Counted from the stretch's first letter, positions 10,701-23,422 are shown. The stretch is DNA of 64,000 nt from Rhexocercosporidium sp. MPI-PUGE-AT-0058 (GCA_020746875.1 JAGTJL010000028.1:388131-452130), one strand, 5' to 3'. Numbers and translations: made by a program. The notes: generated from the letters alone by a model not told the origin.

Positions 10701-11747
10701 ATGGTACGTCTCCCTTTCTCTCTGAAGCCTTACAACCCAAGTCACCCTTCTCATTGTCATGTCGTCACACTTCTATCCACAAAAGGTTGAGAAGACACTC
10801 TGACGTTGCCCTTTGCTAGTCTGATATGAGAAATAATCTCCCAACTCAATGGAAACATCTCGCCGATCTCGATAGAAACTGGTTTGGAAATGTAAGTGTC
10901 CTTCGCCCAAGCTCATTACACAGGACATCAAGGCTGATTATGCTCGCAGCCATTACCACGATGCAGACCAGGCGTATGTATTTCCCGTGTCCTTCATTCC
11001 TCCTATTCCTAACACCCTTCATGACATGCGCTAAATTAGTGACGTGATATGTAGCTTACCCCCACCAAGTGGACCATCGCTGCGATGGCCTACCGTGGAA
11101 CAGCAGCCGCCCGCCAGCTTGCACAGATGGTCGTCGTCCGTAATCTGGACTTGAGGATGGATGATAAGGGATTTCCCAAGGATGAAAGTGCTCGGCAAAT
11201 CCTCAGCTGGCAGAACTTCTTGCAACCCGGTGGTGAGAATTACGACATCATGGATGAGTACCATGATATCCAGAGCAACATTCTCGTAGCCTGCATGGCA
11301 CAATGTGTCGGTACTCTGTCCCACTCCAACTGCACTGGTGGAAACGGAGCGCATACCAGCTGCACCAGATGTGCCCGTGGCTTTGGACCATTTGATACCT
11401 GCGTCTATGTCGGCCCTGTCGCCCCCGGCTCCCCTCTCTTCTTGAAAGGATCATGCCCCTCTTGTTTCTACCACGGCCATGGCGAAGGTTGTAGCTGTCG
11501 CCGTAAGTCATTACTAGGTACTGCGCAACGTTCTGTTACTGATCTACGATAGCTGGTGTCCTTGATGGCACTTGGAAGCAAATGTCTCAACCATCAGCCA
11601 ACGGAAACAATGCAGGTAGAAATCTCTCCCCCCAAGAGTTTCCTCGACTTCAACTGACAGATTATAGGTGGCAGCGGACCCAATAATGGTAGTGGTAGTG
11701 GCAGCGTTTCCGGCACCAATGGTCAGCGCATGATCACGATGTCCTGA
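10701..11747 (+). CDS. DUF3716-like cysteine-rich protein
   Basis: Six exons: 10701-10703, 10820-10891, 10950-10973, 11055-11502, 11553-11615, 11668-11747, giving 229 aa in one phase. The core (about residues 125-178) has the spacing CTRCARGFGPF, a second Cys in DTCVY, then GSCPSCFYHG and GCSCR. This matches the Cys pattern of the fungal DUF3716 family. Members often sit in larger nuclear-type proteins, but their function is unknown. There is no signal peptide. The tail is Gly/Ser/Asn-rich. The first exon would be only the ATG; starting instead at the ATG at 10826 would remove the need for it and lose three residues. Exon 3 is only 24 nt. Introns 1 and 3-5 have consensus-like donors and AG acceptors. 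Exon 3 was chosen over a 32-nt intron alternative because it keeps an intron of normal size and stays open. Confidence 0.72.
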
Positions 11748-12644
11748 GTTGATGATTTGACACTGGAGCAATTTTTGCGTGGCGTTACAGAAAATGGGAT
11801 GGATGATGGCGATTGCAACTGGCTCTGAAAATGTTGCTGTGTTGTCGGTTTTGTTCCTTTGTAACTTTCTTGCATCTTTGTGGCGATGGCATGGCATAGC
11901 ACTTTGCTTGGAGCGTTTGTTTTGGTTTTTGTTCTTGCAGAATTCTTCGCTACTCGAAGTTCTCCCTGCATCAATAACTAGCAGGCCACAAATCCAAAAC
12001 AATCTCTAAAAATAAGCCGTACAGAGATATCGTTCTCAATCTCAAGTTGTGATGTGCCGTTTCCCCAGTCGGAGGACAAGCTGGCCACGTGACAATGTCT
12101 GCTTTTAACAGGTGACTTTGAATGTCTTATTTGGGTGCTGAGTATTACAAGGTCAAATATAGCTTCGAACATACACTGACGTGAGGATTTTGTGTCGATT
12201 TTATCATTATCCTTCGTTGAGAACACTATATGTAACATTATTATTAACAGATGGCATTGGAATTGAAGCGGAAGACTGGGGTGAGACAAGGAAATCGTAG
12301 GAGAACAATTACTCATTTTCGCTCTTACAATACTTCTTGACAACTTAAACGACAGTCCATCTACTTACTTAAAAGCTTCAAAAATGCCATATTCTGGTTC
12401 CTGATGTCAAGCCAGTCATCTTGCCTCCAGTCATTTGCTAGTGACTGGAGCATCTGAAGATTCAAGTTAGAGAGTAAAGAGATCGAAGGAAACGACCATA
12501 TTCTGCTCTCAGGCATATATTGAGTTGAAATCAACATCCGAATCTTGCAATTCTCATTTCATTCTGTATTTCGAAACAGGATGAAATCTTTGGTCTTAGA
12601 TTAGAATCTCATGCCTATGATCACGACGACAAATCCCATTTCAT
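11748..12644. other. Intergenic between convergent genes
   Basis: Downstream regions of two convergent genes. Only short open frames are present and no RNA gene or repeat was recognised. Confidence 0.5.
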
Positions 12645-13811
12645 TCATACGTTCAGCAACTTCTCAACCTGAGCCGTAATATCGTAAAACGGGAAGTCCG
12701 TTCTATTCCCCGCCAAAGTCCCAGGTACTGTTGGGTCTCCGAAAGGAACCACGACCATATACAAGCCATCTCCCACCTGCACCGCCGCAGTAGCTAATTC
12801 GCTATCTGGGAGATTCTTTGGCACCGTTCCCAAGAACTCGGCTTTATCCCACTTCCCATTCTTGCTCCTCAACACAGTGATGCCAACCCCATCTTCAGCT
12901 ACCAAGAGAACAGTCCCCTTGTACTTTGGAGGAAGGTAAATTGCATCACTGAAAGAGAGAGTGTAGTTTGCCGTCAGTGGTACAACCACAGGTTTCCCAG
13001 TCGAGGACCGCATGTCGAATTTCAAGATGCGACCACCGTCATTGTCGTTCGAGAGGAGTGTCCAATCTTTGACTGCCAGACCGCCAACTCCGGTGCGAGA
13101 GGTATTAACGGGCTGAGACACATACCATGGCGTGACTTTCGGTGCTTTCTTTCCCCTCATTTTGTCCACTTTCAAAATACTTCCTGAAAATGTGCCAACC
13201 ACATACACATTTCCGTCTGGATCTTGTTCGACATCCTGGAAACCGCCGTATTTACCATGTGTGGTATCTGTAAGGTTGACTTTATACAGGAGTTCTCTAG
13301 TCTCGGGGTCCCAGAGAAGTATGAGGTTCGTGCCAGAAACATCAGGTGGTGTTGTTTGGAAAGCCGCTGCGGCGTCGACGACGATTGAGAGCAGACCAGT
13401 TCTTTTGTCGATGCCGACACCGCCAATGTGGTACTCCGGGTTGTGAGAAATTCCTGGGAACTCGATGATATCTACCATCTTGTCTTTGTAGGGATCGTAA
13501 ATCCCGACTGAGGAATTGAAGAGATCGCTATAGTCATGTCAGTTTTGGACTCCTGTAAATTGAGATGAACAATTGGAGTTTTGAGGAGATGCAAATGAAG
13601 ATGATAGCAGAACTGACCCAATGTAAAGCAGGCATGAGACGAAGTCAAAATCTGCATTTTCGGGATACAATTGATATTGCTTGATTGTGAAAGTGCCGTT
13701 GAAAGGCGGGCAAGATCCAAGTCCGTAATTCCCTCCATATCCACCCCCAGGAAACCCCAGAACCTGGCGGATACCAATTATCGCCAGTAGTAATCTCGAC
13801 AGATTGAACAT
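12645..13811 (-). CDS. Tri14-like secreted beta-propeller-type protein
   Basis: Two exons on the minus strand, 13811-13618 and 13527-12645, with a 90-nt intron (GTCAGT donor, TATAG acceptor) splitting a Gly codon. The product is 358 aa. A signal peptide (LSRLLLAIIGIRQVLGF) follows the ATG at 13811. Family landmarks are YQLYPENADFDF, SSVGIYDPY, IEFPGISHNPEYHIGG, GGFQDVEQDPDGNVYVVGTF and LLSNDNDGGRILKFDM. These agree with proteins annotated as Tri14-like, which resemble SMP-30/NHL propellers. Tri14 was named from the trichothecene cluster of Fusarium, where its biochemical role is unresolved; homologues outside any such cluster are common. No other trichothecene gene is visible nearby, so no link to toxin production can be inferred. 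It looks intact. Confidence 0.85.
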
Positions 13812-15474
13812 GATGCCGCCTGTTGTGGTGGGTACGTGATTGAAAACTGGCCGAGGACTTCCACACCTCGATCTGTTCTCGGCTGAAGTCAATCGAGTCC
13901 AAAAAGTTCAAACTATCATCTCTGAATCATAAGAAAGAAGGAAACGGGGTTCTTATACACCAAATATTTCTGTACAGAGTGTTGTGAACTTTGACATCGA
14001 CACCATATTTTAAGTTCTGTGGTGAAGGTCAGCAGTGCTGATGGGCTGTACCTAGCCTGCATGACATCCCATGTCCATGATACCGCATATGGCAAACGCT
14101 GCCGCATCGTTTGTGCGGAAGCTGGATAAATTCGGAATTTCTGGGGTGGAAAAAATGCTTACTCGTGACCTCGTAAAAAGGGGCCTATCGCATTGTCGCC
14201 TCGATTTCTGAATACGACCAAGCATAGAGCCAGAAATGAGCCTTGGCACAAAATGTGGAGATTTCCTAACTCTAGAATAGACTTTATCACGTACTTAACT
14301 CTCCACTTATTGCTGCGGTTACACTTCGTAAGGCAATTGAATAATGCTGGCAGAAGAGCGCTTTTAGACAGATGAGTGATACCTTTGGGTTTCTTTGGAA
14401 GTGACTTCGGAAAGTGGCTGGCCTTGACGAAGTTTGGCCGTGGGCATGCAAATAAATAAGCATGCAGCTAACAACTGCCGGTCGAGTACCTGAATAAGAT
14501 TGCACTATGATGCTCCAATCATAGAATCGTACAGCCCCTGAACATTCCCGATTTCTAGTACCGAGAATTTGATAGAGTTTGGAAGACACTTTCCATGTAT
14601 TTAATTCTACTGAACTCTAGCCCTAGGCGTTCAGGTCAAGGAAAACATTGCTCGCCCACTTGGGAGCTGCGGCACAAACGTTAACACCTCTGCATAGAAT
14701 AGTCAAGGCGATTCAATTTCAGGATGGAAAGATATGCAGCACCTCGGGTAGAACCATGTCACTAGAATTTCGTGACAGGACACGTGGTTGTCGTGTGACG
14801 TTTCCCAAAGCATGTCTCCTCGACCAGTAACATGCTACGTGGTGAGGAGCCAAGGAGTCGAAACTGTAACACAAAGAGAAAGGCCACATTAGAAAGGCAA
14901 ATAATAAGAAGTTTAGACCTAGCATATTCAATACCTGCTCAGCATGAAAGTTCATTCAATTGCCAAACTATCCTGCCATGACGGCGCGAAATTTTATCCA
15001 CGTTGATGGTGGTGATTCAAGCATCAATGTTCTACGATCTCCTTTGCTGATATTCCCACGATACGATGTTTTACTAGAACCCGCGGCAAGAAAAAGTGAT
15101 GAGATCCGCACCTTTTGATCAACATGCAGCAGAGGAGCTGTGTGAGAAAAGTGACAGGAAAGAATAGGTTGCTTGCCCTGAAGAATCAAGAGAGGTTATG
15201 CAACATGATGCAGAATTATGTAGCTTGTCGAGCTGTGTAAACAAATTCATGAGAGCATGCGTCACTGAATACTGCGAAGAATGCCTCAAACGGTTGGTAA
15301 GACGAGCTGATTAAAAGGACAAAAATCTGTACCGTTCTCAAGGTTCACGGCAGGGAAAATACTTTGATGCAGAAAATAATGACAGCCAAACCTCGAATCA
15401 AGATTGTATTCTACGTATAGTGCTGTGGTCCAGATCAGGCTGCAAACACGTATAAACGCGTGAAACATGTTTAG
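13812..15474. other. Intergenic, no gene recognised
   Basis: About 1.7 kb separating the Tri14-like gene and the permease. Open frames are short and unconvincing on both strands. No repeat or RNA gene was recognised. Confidence 0.5.
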
Positions 15475-17154
15475 TTAGCGGTGAGTAACCTTCCTCTCAT
15501 ACCATCTCGCAGGAGGATACACAAGCAGGGTGATCGCACCCGAGAGGAAAATCCCAACATCTCCACCATAGGGACCAAACTTCAAAGCTATTACTCCGAC
15601 ATACCAAGTCTGGGACATCCCTGGCACACCACCGCCCAAGTATCCAGCCAAAAGCGCTGCGACAGCAGCAAGTCCCCACGGGAGCTTTCCAGGAACATCC
15701 CAAACGTTCAGATCGTAGCCTTCAGTGCGACGGAACCATTTGTCTTCAACCAGGAGGATGAAAGTGAATGAGATTGTCCAGTATCCAAGTAAAGAGACAA
15801 AATTGCTGACGATAACGGACAGATGCTCACGACCTGCAATGGCGAGGACAGCGATCACGAGTGCGTTAAAAAATGACCAAATGAAGCGGGGGATGGCGTG
15901 GAAGTAGTGACCCAAAAGTTGGAGACTAAGTCCTGAGGAGTAATTGATGGCGATGTTGTTTCCGAGCACGGAGAAAACGAGGAGGACGAGGCAGAATTTG
16001 GAGAAGCCCATTGGGTGGTAGGATTCACGGAGGAGTCCTCCGAGACCATGATCTTCATATGCTTCAGCCAAGAGGGGGTTGGCTAATTTGTTGGTGATCG
16101 CTGCGTTGCCCAAGCAAGAACCAATGACTGTAGTGAAGATAGTCGGGATGGAAATTCCGAAGAGGGTGAGGAAGAAGATTTTCCAAGACTTGGTGGTGGC
16201 GGGGTAGTTGCAGTAGTAGTCTGAAGCCATTGAGCACCATCCAGATGAGGAAGAGAAGCAGATAGCCATGAAGGAGAGGAACGATCCAGCAATCGAGAGA
16301 CTGGTTCCTTCGGATGGGAGGCTACCATCGACTTTGTCTCCAACTTCGGCCATGAGAATGATTAAAAGGATGAATGTCATGATCCAGGAATATTTCTCGA
16401 ATGTGTGAATCAAGGCAAATCCAAATATTGATATCACGTAAGAGATGACGGCGATTATTATGCATCCTACGGCGAGGGGCATGTTGTAGTTTGAAACGGC
16501 AGCCAGAATTTGTCCGACGACTACCACGTTGACGACTGCGAACCCACCTCCAATGACAACATTGAGGACTGAGCAAAGTTTGGCGCCGTAGAAGCCGAAA
16601 GAATATCGCGACGAAGCAATTTGACGCAGACCGAGCTAGCGGAATTTAGAAAGTGTCTATCTCGTAGAATTGAAAAGAAAAATGCTTACTTTAGGACCGA
16701 GAGTTCCAGTAAAAGAGGTACATAGGGCACCGAGAACAGTTCCAACGACAACAGCCGCGATAGATTGATTCAGCGACAGGCCGAACTCAGGACCGAGCAT
16801 TCCCAACGGAACGGTTCCAACATGGCATGTCATGGACCACCAAAGGAGAAAAACATTGAGAATGGACGGCGGTTTCTTATCCTCTTCATGAATTCGATCG
16901 ATTCCCTGTGTCTCAATCCCCATTTTCTCATCGAGCCATTCTTCGCCTCGACGCATAGAGCGAAGAATGCCTTTCTGCTGCTGCAGATCTCGAGCCACAA
17001 TCACATCTTGCGACCCTGTTTCGACATCGTGAGTGGCAGCTCCTTCTCCCTTGAATTCCTTATCTGAGCCTGACTCTAGGTCATGGTTATGAGGATGCTT
17101 GATATCGTGAACGTGCTTCAGATCGGCCTGATGGCCGTGAACAAAGTCTGACAT
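15475..17154 (-). CDS. NCS1 purine/cytosine permease (Fcy2-like)
   Basis: Plasma-membrane symporter predicted to import purines, cytosine or a related nucleobase with protons. Two exons, 17154-16690 and 16635-15475, with a 54-nt intron (GTAAGC donor, CTAG acceptor) after LGPK. The product is 541 aa, the usual length for the family. The hydrophilic N-terminus (His- and Glu-rich, about 1-100) is cytosolic. The first membrane segment begins at PSILNVFLLWWSMTCH. About 12 hydrophobic segments follow. Family landmarks are the PLGMLGPEFGLS and FTGTLGPK turns in the early helices, the SYSFGFYGAKLC region and the later SSSSGWCSMASDYYCNYP loop. The tail ends YPPARWYERKVTHR. No frameshift. The exact substrate cannot be read from sequence. 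Confidence 0.93.
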
Positions 17155-19650
17155 GTTGAAGTCAACCTTTCAAGAAACGAGGAGGGATGGAAGAAACTGG
17201 CCAAAACTGGGAAAGAGAGATCCAGACCCCTCTCTATGTACTCTGTCCCATGCAACCTCCATGCTTTGACAGGCTCCAGAAACAGGACTACGGAAGTAGA
17301 AGCCCTCTCACAAGCGAATCACGGCCTCGTACACAGCAAGATCAGCCGGGGCCTCGTGCAACCAGATAACGATATCTGTGTATCGTGCTTACAGAGCGAG
17401 GGTTCACCACGCAAAAGAGATAACGGATACACAACTAAACTTTATCAGGCAGGTCAAAATTCTTCTGACGGCGAATTGCGTTGAGCTAGAGTCGCAAGTG
17501 GACCGAATGGTGGGGAACTGTAACGGAGTGGCCGCCCAGAAACGCCCCCCTGATAGCGGCGGGCGCTGGTCGCCAATGGATGTCAAATTTGGGAAGCGTG
17601 GCGTTTTCAAGCTTCCTTGGTAGTTGAGCTCTAATTCCTCGATCTTCGTTCCATATTCGGTTGGTAAGCTTGCTGCTCTTGCTCAGGTGCTAATCACCCT
17701 CGGCTCAAGCTCGGCTCAGCCAGCTTACCTGAGCTGTCCGAGCAACCCGAGCAGTCCCTGAGCAGTCACTTAAGTAGCTACTAAGCAGCTCTTCAGTTTT
17801 CTGGCCGGCTAGCAGAGTTCGTATGGGCCCAAATTTTTTTTTTTTGGGCAAACAGCCCAGTTTCCAAAATAGCCCAGTTTTCAAAATAGAAACCCTCTTA
17901 GGGTGACACGTTGGACGATGGGCTACCCCCTGGATGAGCAGTACACAAGGATTGGTACGAATCTCCCTGTCAGTCCTAGGATCTGAGTTTGAGCACACGC
18001 TTCTAAATTCCAGAGGTTTGTTAGGCAAGAGTGAAGTTTATATATTATCGCCCTGTAAATAATAAGTATAAGATTATTAAGATACGACTTTTATAAAAAA
18101 GATATAAAATATCTTATAAAAATATTATAGATCTTTAGTTTTAGCTTATTTTATTAATAAATAATACAAATATTAATTATCAAAAGTAGTGAGTTTTGGT
18201 GTAAAAAGGGTAACGGAATAGGGGGGGCGAAATGGAGGGGTGGGATGTTAGCCCGTACTGTTGCCATCTCGTGCATTTGTTGCTCTGCGCCGCGCCGCGC
18301 TGGAGCGGGTTTTGGTTAGTGCTTGCGGCCTCGAAAGCCATAAGACACGTCCTCGACCCCCCTTCCAAGTCCCACCCCATGCTATCTCATCGTCCCAATC
18401 CCAAAGGAATCTCTGCTGCCACTTAGATATAGATATAAGAAGATTAAGAAATTATGTAATAAAGAAAGTAGTAACTAATTCCTTATTCGCGAGTAATATT
18501 AAACTAAGAGTCTTAAACATATCTCGTATTCTAGTCTAGTATTAGCTATGATATCTTATACCTTAGTATCAAAGCATCGATTAATAGTATTAGCTCAATT
18601 TATTAGAGTAATATTTATTTTAAAGTTCCCCCTGCTCGCTGGCGCTCTCACCTTGGGCAGCCAAGGAGGAATCTAGAGATGTCGACTTCTCGAGCCTAGC
18701 ACGGCCCAACAGCCAGCAGCTAGACGCAATGGTACACACATGCTGTGTAGAGGGCTAGGAAGTATGAACGATCTCGCTTTCCAGCGCAGATTCTGCGAAA
18801 GCTGAGGGGGCAGCATAAGGATGCTTCAATTACGTTCATGACTTGGGAGGATATGAAGGGGAAAGTTCGCGGGTAGCAAGGTATTTTCTGACTATGTGGA
18901 AGTGATCAGAGAGGTTTTGCTGATACTTTGTAGTTGCGAAGATTGCTAAAAACACATGGAGGGCGAAGTCGAGAAGACAGCCGAGGAGAAGTAATGAGTG
19001 GATAATAGGCAAGATTTCTTCCAACACCACCCTGAATGAGGTCCGGAGCTAACTTCTCTAGCTACGGCTGTGAGAAAGTAACCTGGACGCGGTAAAGCTG
19101 TTGCGATAGGATGGAGTATAATTGAGTCCTCCGTACGGTATCTATGTAGGAGTTTCTCGGACACTATGGCCAGTTGATTTCAACTCACTGGGCTTGTCTA
19201 GATAGGTTGTTGATCGTTCTCCCTTTTTGCGTAGCGATGGGGATGCTTGTCTGGCAATTGAGAAATTGTAGGAAAGAACACAGCTCTGGCTGCTGGCTTT
19301 AATGAATGACTTGACACTGGTCAGATCCCATGATCGTATAGTGACTGTGTCGTTCCGTCGATTTTGTCTCTCGTAGACTTGCGAGTGAGTTTGTCCAGGA
19401 TCCTCACTTTGCCACTATAACGACCGAACGAGCAAGATTGCGTTTTGAGCAAATTACATTCTCATCATAGACGTCGTTAGACTTCAAAAACGCTCTCCGT
19501 AAGCCCACATTTCTTTCACAAGTTTGCATCGCAACCAAGCATAAGGTCAAAGTGATGTTCCCCCTTTACAACGAGGTAAAAATAACCGCTCCAACGCCAT
19601 CGCATTTGAAATACAGTAAAAATATCATGCATAATTATTCAAGCCTCTTG
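17155..19650. other. Repeat-rich intergenic DNA with AT-rich blocks
   Basis: No gene recognised in 2.5 kb. 17640-17770 is rich in GAGC/GCTC words (CTCGGCTCA, CTGAGC), resembling 32930-33060. 18030-18200 and 18420-18640 are strongly AT-rich with TTA/TAA runs, as in RIP-mutated debris, and are separated by a GC-rich island at about 18230-18420. Sharp composition steps like these suggest small insertions. Confidence 0.5.
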
Positions 19651-21229
19651 TTACAATAATTTTCGCTCATAGGTAGACCGCGCGTATGTGGACTTCGGAC
19701 TTGGGTGCGATGATGACTGACTGAAAATCGAAGGAATTTTCTTAGGAGAAGCGTCCAGGTTGACCCGATATGACGAGTCTGTTTTGACACGATCGAGTAT
19801 CGCTTGAAGCTGCTTGTGTAGCTCTACAGCGTGGATGCGGTCCTCGTAGTGAATCTTCAATAGGTTCTCGTCGACAATGTCAACGATTGCCGACATGGGG
19901 GTGCGGCGACATCGCTCATCAGCTCGCAGACCATCCATCGCCTCAATGACTTTTGGATGTACCTCCCACTTTTCCCATTCTTCCGAAATTTGGCGGTCGT
20001 GGGACCACTTGAGGCGGTAATATTGGTACTCGTTGGGGTCGAGAGAGCCAGTAAAGTTTGTGATTGCTGTGAAGTCGTATAAGAGCCACACGATGAACTC
20101 GAGTATGATGCAGCCCATCGACCAACAATCGTATCGACGCGACCTTGCCAACTCATTCGTAGCCTCCGGGGCCTCGTATGCTCGAGTCGATACCGACGTA
20201 ATCGTCTTGCCTCTGGCGAAGCCAGTTTTCTGGGTGTGTGTTCGTGCGATGCCGAAATCCGCAATCTTCAAGATGCGGGTGCCATTTTGGGTAAAGTAGA
20301 GGATATTCGCAGGCTTGAGGTCTCCATGACGACAATTGATCTCGTGGAGAAGCTCCAGGGCGTGCGCCAGGCCGACCATTTGTTCGAGAGACCACAAGAA
20401 GTCATCTGGTCTTTTTAAAAAATCGCGTTTCCAGAATTGTGCCAGATCCCCGCCGTCTGCCCAGGGGAATATGATGCATGGAACTAGATCGCAGATAGCC
20501 AGATGCTTCACGAGATGGTCGTACTGTATGTTCTTGGAGCGAATCGTGTCCAGGATGTTCTTCTCCCGGTCAAAGTCGGATACCCGGGTAAATTTCTTGA
20601 TGGCTACATACATTGGCTTCCCCGAGTGTGCCTTTAAGTTGTCGTTAGTTGACCGAAATGGGCGATGGAAGTTGATGTCAACGTACACTGATAGCGCCTT
20701 TGAAGACGGTGCTAAATTCGGTTTTAGCAAGCTCCTCGCAAGAAGCAAACGCTGGTTTGAGTGCGCAATGCTTATTGAGTGGAATGTTTGTCACTGTCCC
20801 GGCATCGTGATCGAGCTCCATGGTTGGCTTTAGGACCCTCCACTGCTTCTTGAGAAACGCGCCAACATCTCGTGGTGTGCAAGTCGCAAATGACCTAAAG
20901 ACCTTAATACGGGAGGCAGACTGGATATCGCGACCATTTTGAGAAAGGGGAAGATCTCCATCTGTGAGGTCTTCTGCCAGTAGACTCTCGATGATTTTTT
21001 CTAGGCGTGTCAGTATGCAGATGGCGATGACTTTCTTTGCCTGTTGAATTCTGTTCTCGGCATTGCAATCCCAGGATGGAATCCATTGGTTCACGCGTGC
21101 CTCAGTCAGCAATTCCTTCACTGCTGGCAACGTAATCTTTTTCTCGAAGGATTCCAAGTTCCCGATGTACTTCTTGCCAGTAAAGGGACATGTCACATTC
21201 GGGCCAAGCTCGCCAGGCAGAGATGTCAT
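19651..21229 (-). CDS. Protein kinase-like protein with fungal N-terminal domain
   Basis: Two exons on the minus strand, 21229-20687 and 20631-19651, joined across a 55-nt intron with GTACGT donor and a CTAAC branch site. The product is about 507 aa from the first ATG. The kinase domain starts near residue 170 (STVFKGAIS, a degenerate Gly-rich loop). It has VAIKKF (Lys193), HGDLKPANIL (Asp285), ADFGIA (Asp306) and the EAPEA segment, so catalytic residues are present. The N-terminal half (about 1-165) resembles the N-terminal region of the kinase-HET gene at 25.5 kb, with a helical stretch followed by a VLKPTMELD-like hinge. Here the protein ends after the kinase with a Ser/Pro-rich tail and has no HET domain. 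Another 5' exon upstream (open frame near 21560-21321) is possible. Substrate and pathway are unknown. Confidence 0.8.
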
Positions 21230-22173
21230 CGTGGGCTTCCGCAAGGAATGACTGGGGCATATGTTGTGATATCCTGTACTCCCAGAAAGCCAGTGTTGTA
21301 ACAGAGCTTACTTCGATTAGCTACTTTGCGATTTCGGTCCCACCTTTATGTCTGATTTCTGGTCGCCCGACTGCGGCTCCTAACTGACATACTTTCGTCA
21401 TCTGTCCGAGGTCGAGGGATCGGAGACTGCTGGGAACTCCAACCAGGAGCGCAAACTCGGTGTCTGAAAGTGTTCTAGTGCGGGTTTTCCAGCTCCAGCC
21501 TCTCTCTATCCAGTTCAGGCTGAGGGGGGAGTGAGAACGAGTGTGGTAGCCCGGGACCAATCACTGCCGCAGCGCATGTTTTGTGACTGCATGTGATGGC
21601 TGCAGCGGGCGACCACTCAGGTTTCCAAGCACTCGCCCTGCCGCATGTGGTGGGGTAATGGAAGGAGAGGGATGTTGGAGTGAGATGGGATAAGATAAAA
21701 TGGGCCAATGGGATGGGTTGGGGTGGAAGCACTGCAATCATGCAAGTGAACCTCCCTCCCTCCCTCCCTCCCTCCATGAAGCCATCCGAACATGGTCCGT
21801 CCCGATCGCAATGCTCCTCCCCAACTTCTTAGAATGGAGGGTTGCACCTACCTAGAAATGCCTCTTTTGATGTGGCTTGTTGGTGATCAATAAAAGTCAG
21901 TGTCCTGAGCGGCGTCCCACTCCTTGGTCAGCATTTGCACAGAGAAGAAAAATGAGGATATGTGCCGGCTGGGACGGCGACAGCATTGCATTTTATATGC
22001 TGTTCGAAGCGAGGGGTGGAATGAGTCCATTTTGGCTGTGGTGGCCCTAGGTAGGGAGGACACATAGTCTTTCTGACCTTCAAACGAGAACGCCGAACAC
22101 AGAACACGATCAAATCATAACGGCAAGTCTAATAGAACAATGCAGGAACGTAAGCGCCATCATACTCTTATTA
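21230..22173. other. Intergenic with simple repeat
   Basis: Upstream of the kinase-like gene. A 25-bp (CCCT)n-type tract lies at 21751-21775. A possible extra 5' exon of the kinase gene lies around 21321-21560 on the minus strand. Nothing else was recognised. Confidence 0.45.
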
Positions 22174-22578
22174 TCAGACTCTGGAAGAGTACATCTTCGA
22201 CTGCGCGAGAGCGTCTCCGTCAGCAGCATCAAACGGCATATGTTTTTCGAGAAAGCCTGCAAAGGCTTCGAGTCCTTCCTCCGACCCTGGAAATTTGACC
22301 GCTGCGAAGCCCCCTCGATTCTTCTTCGGTTGTTGGAACAAAGCCAGATTGTACCACCTCCAGAACAAGTATTTCTCCTTGTCCTCATCCGTCTTCTTTC
22401 CCAGATTACGCTCATCTAGCGTGTGAAGTCCATTCCCCGAGTGCCATTGCACCTTGCTCGGGCCGCGTACTGTTCTCCAGGAATGGAACGTGCGGCATTG
22501 GTTCCTATTTGATGCCACTGCGAGACGCACTGTGAAGTGACTCTCCATCAGCACACTCAAAGGCTCGTTGGGTGCCAT
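22174..22578 (-). CDS. Hypothetical protein, 134 aa
   Basis: Single intronless frame beginning with an ATG at 22578 and ending in a proper stop. Composition is balanced (charged, aromatic and hydrophobic residues evenly spread), with a central segment KYLFWRWYNLALFQQPKKNRGG and an acidic C-terminal part. There is no signal peptide or membrane segment and I do not recognise a family. It could be a real small cytosolic protein, but it lies between a kinase gene and transposon debris, so a chance frame is not excluded. Confidence 0.45.
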   Translation of the reverse strand: MAPNEPLSVLMESHFTVRLAVASNRNQCRTFHSWRTVRGPSKVQWHSGNGLHTLDERNLGKKTDEDKEKYLFWRWYNLALFQQPKKNRGGFAAVKFPGSEEGLEAFAGFLEKHMPFDAADGDALAQSKMYSSRV

Positions 22579-22821
22579 CAGTATGACAGAGTCGACTCAA
22601 AGCTTCTGGCCGAGGAAGAACCACCACCAGCCCACCTTGGAAGCTTGTCCTGCCTGCTGTGTTAGCACAACTCTATTGATACTTCAGATAGGATCGAAGG
22701 CCCTACCTGAATGTGACAAGCTGGATAGAGTACCTGACTCTGCGAAGGAGGGGATTTGTAGCTATATCCAATAGCCCCTTATGCGTTGACGGGAGTCGTA
22801 AGGTATTGATGAAACTGGTGC

Positions 22822-23422
22822 TAGATACACGTATTACAGTAGTTTTCAGAGTATCCTCGATTAGTATTTCGTGTAACTCGTTGCTTTGCTGTACGTCCTT
22901 TAACCAAGAATGTAATTTCATCGGACCAAAGGGTCTTGAGCCATTCGATAGTCTAGAAGATATGAGCTAGACCCCAAAGAAGGCGTCTAGTAACTTGAGC
23001 GAGTATCAAATACGGCTTTTGGCAAGAAACACAGCGATAATAGCCCCTTTGGTGCATCTTGCGTTTGAGTGTTTCGACCGAGTAACCTAGCCCTAATTCC
23101 CCCTTAACTTCCACCAGTTCATTATTCGATGCTTCCAACTCTCTGCGCAGTATAGAATAACCGTATTAGTCTCTTGACAAGATACAAGATACGGAGGTCC
23201 TCTGCGGCCAGGGCGAATACGTTCGGGTGGGTAGCTTAGAATCTTGCGGATTGTACTCTCCCTAAGAGGTTTGCCTTCAGGATTCTCATATCGGCGCTGC
23301 AAGTCGCAAATCGGGACCCTTCCATACCAGTGGAATTGGCGCATTGCATCCTTATGTTTCGTAGCTATCTCATAGCCTTTTTTATGATGCCAATCGTCGA
23401 GTGGGGGGTTTGTTGGAGCCAT
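22822..23422 (-). pseudogene. Dead Tc1/mariner-type transposase fragment
   Basis: Minus-strand remnant of a DDE transposase. It begins at 23422 with a helix-turn-helix part (HKKGYEIATKHKDAMRQFHW, then LRESTIRKILSYP), runs into LGLGYSVETLKRKMHQRGYY after a frame change near 23100, and continues to LWSDEITFLVKG, the segment with the second catalytic Asp. The frame stops near 22822, so the C-terminal half is gone. The frameshift and truncation make it non-functional. No matching terminal inverted repeats were found next to it. Confidence 0.75.

Noticed and set aside
10892..10923. 32-nt intron in the DUF3716-like gene
   Set aside because: Too short for normal fungal introns; the 58-nt intron 10892-10949 keeps the frame and adds a 24-nt exon.
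12645..13811. Member of a trichothecene biosynthetic cluster
   Set aside because: No other cluster-type enzyme (cyclase, P450, acetyltransferase) is visible within the window.
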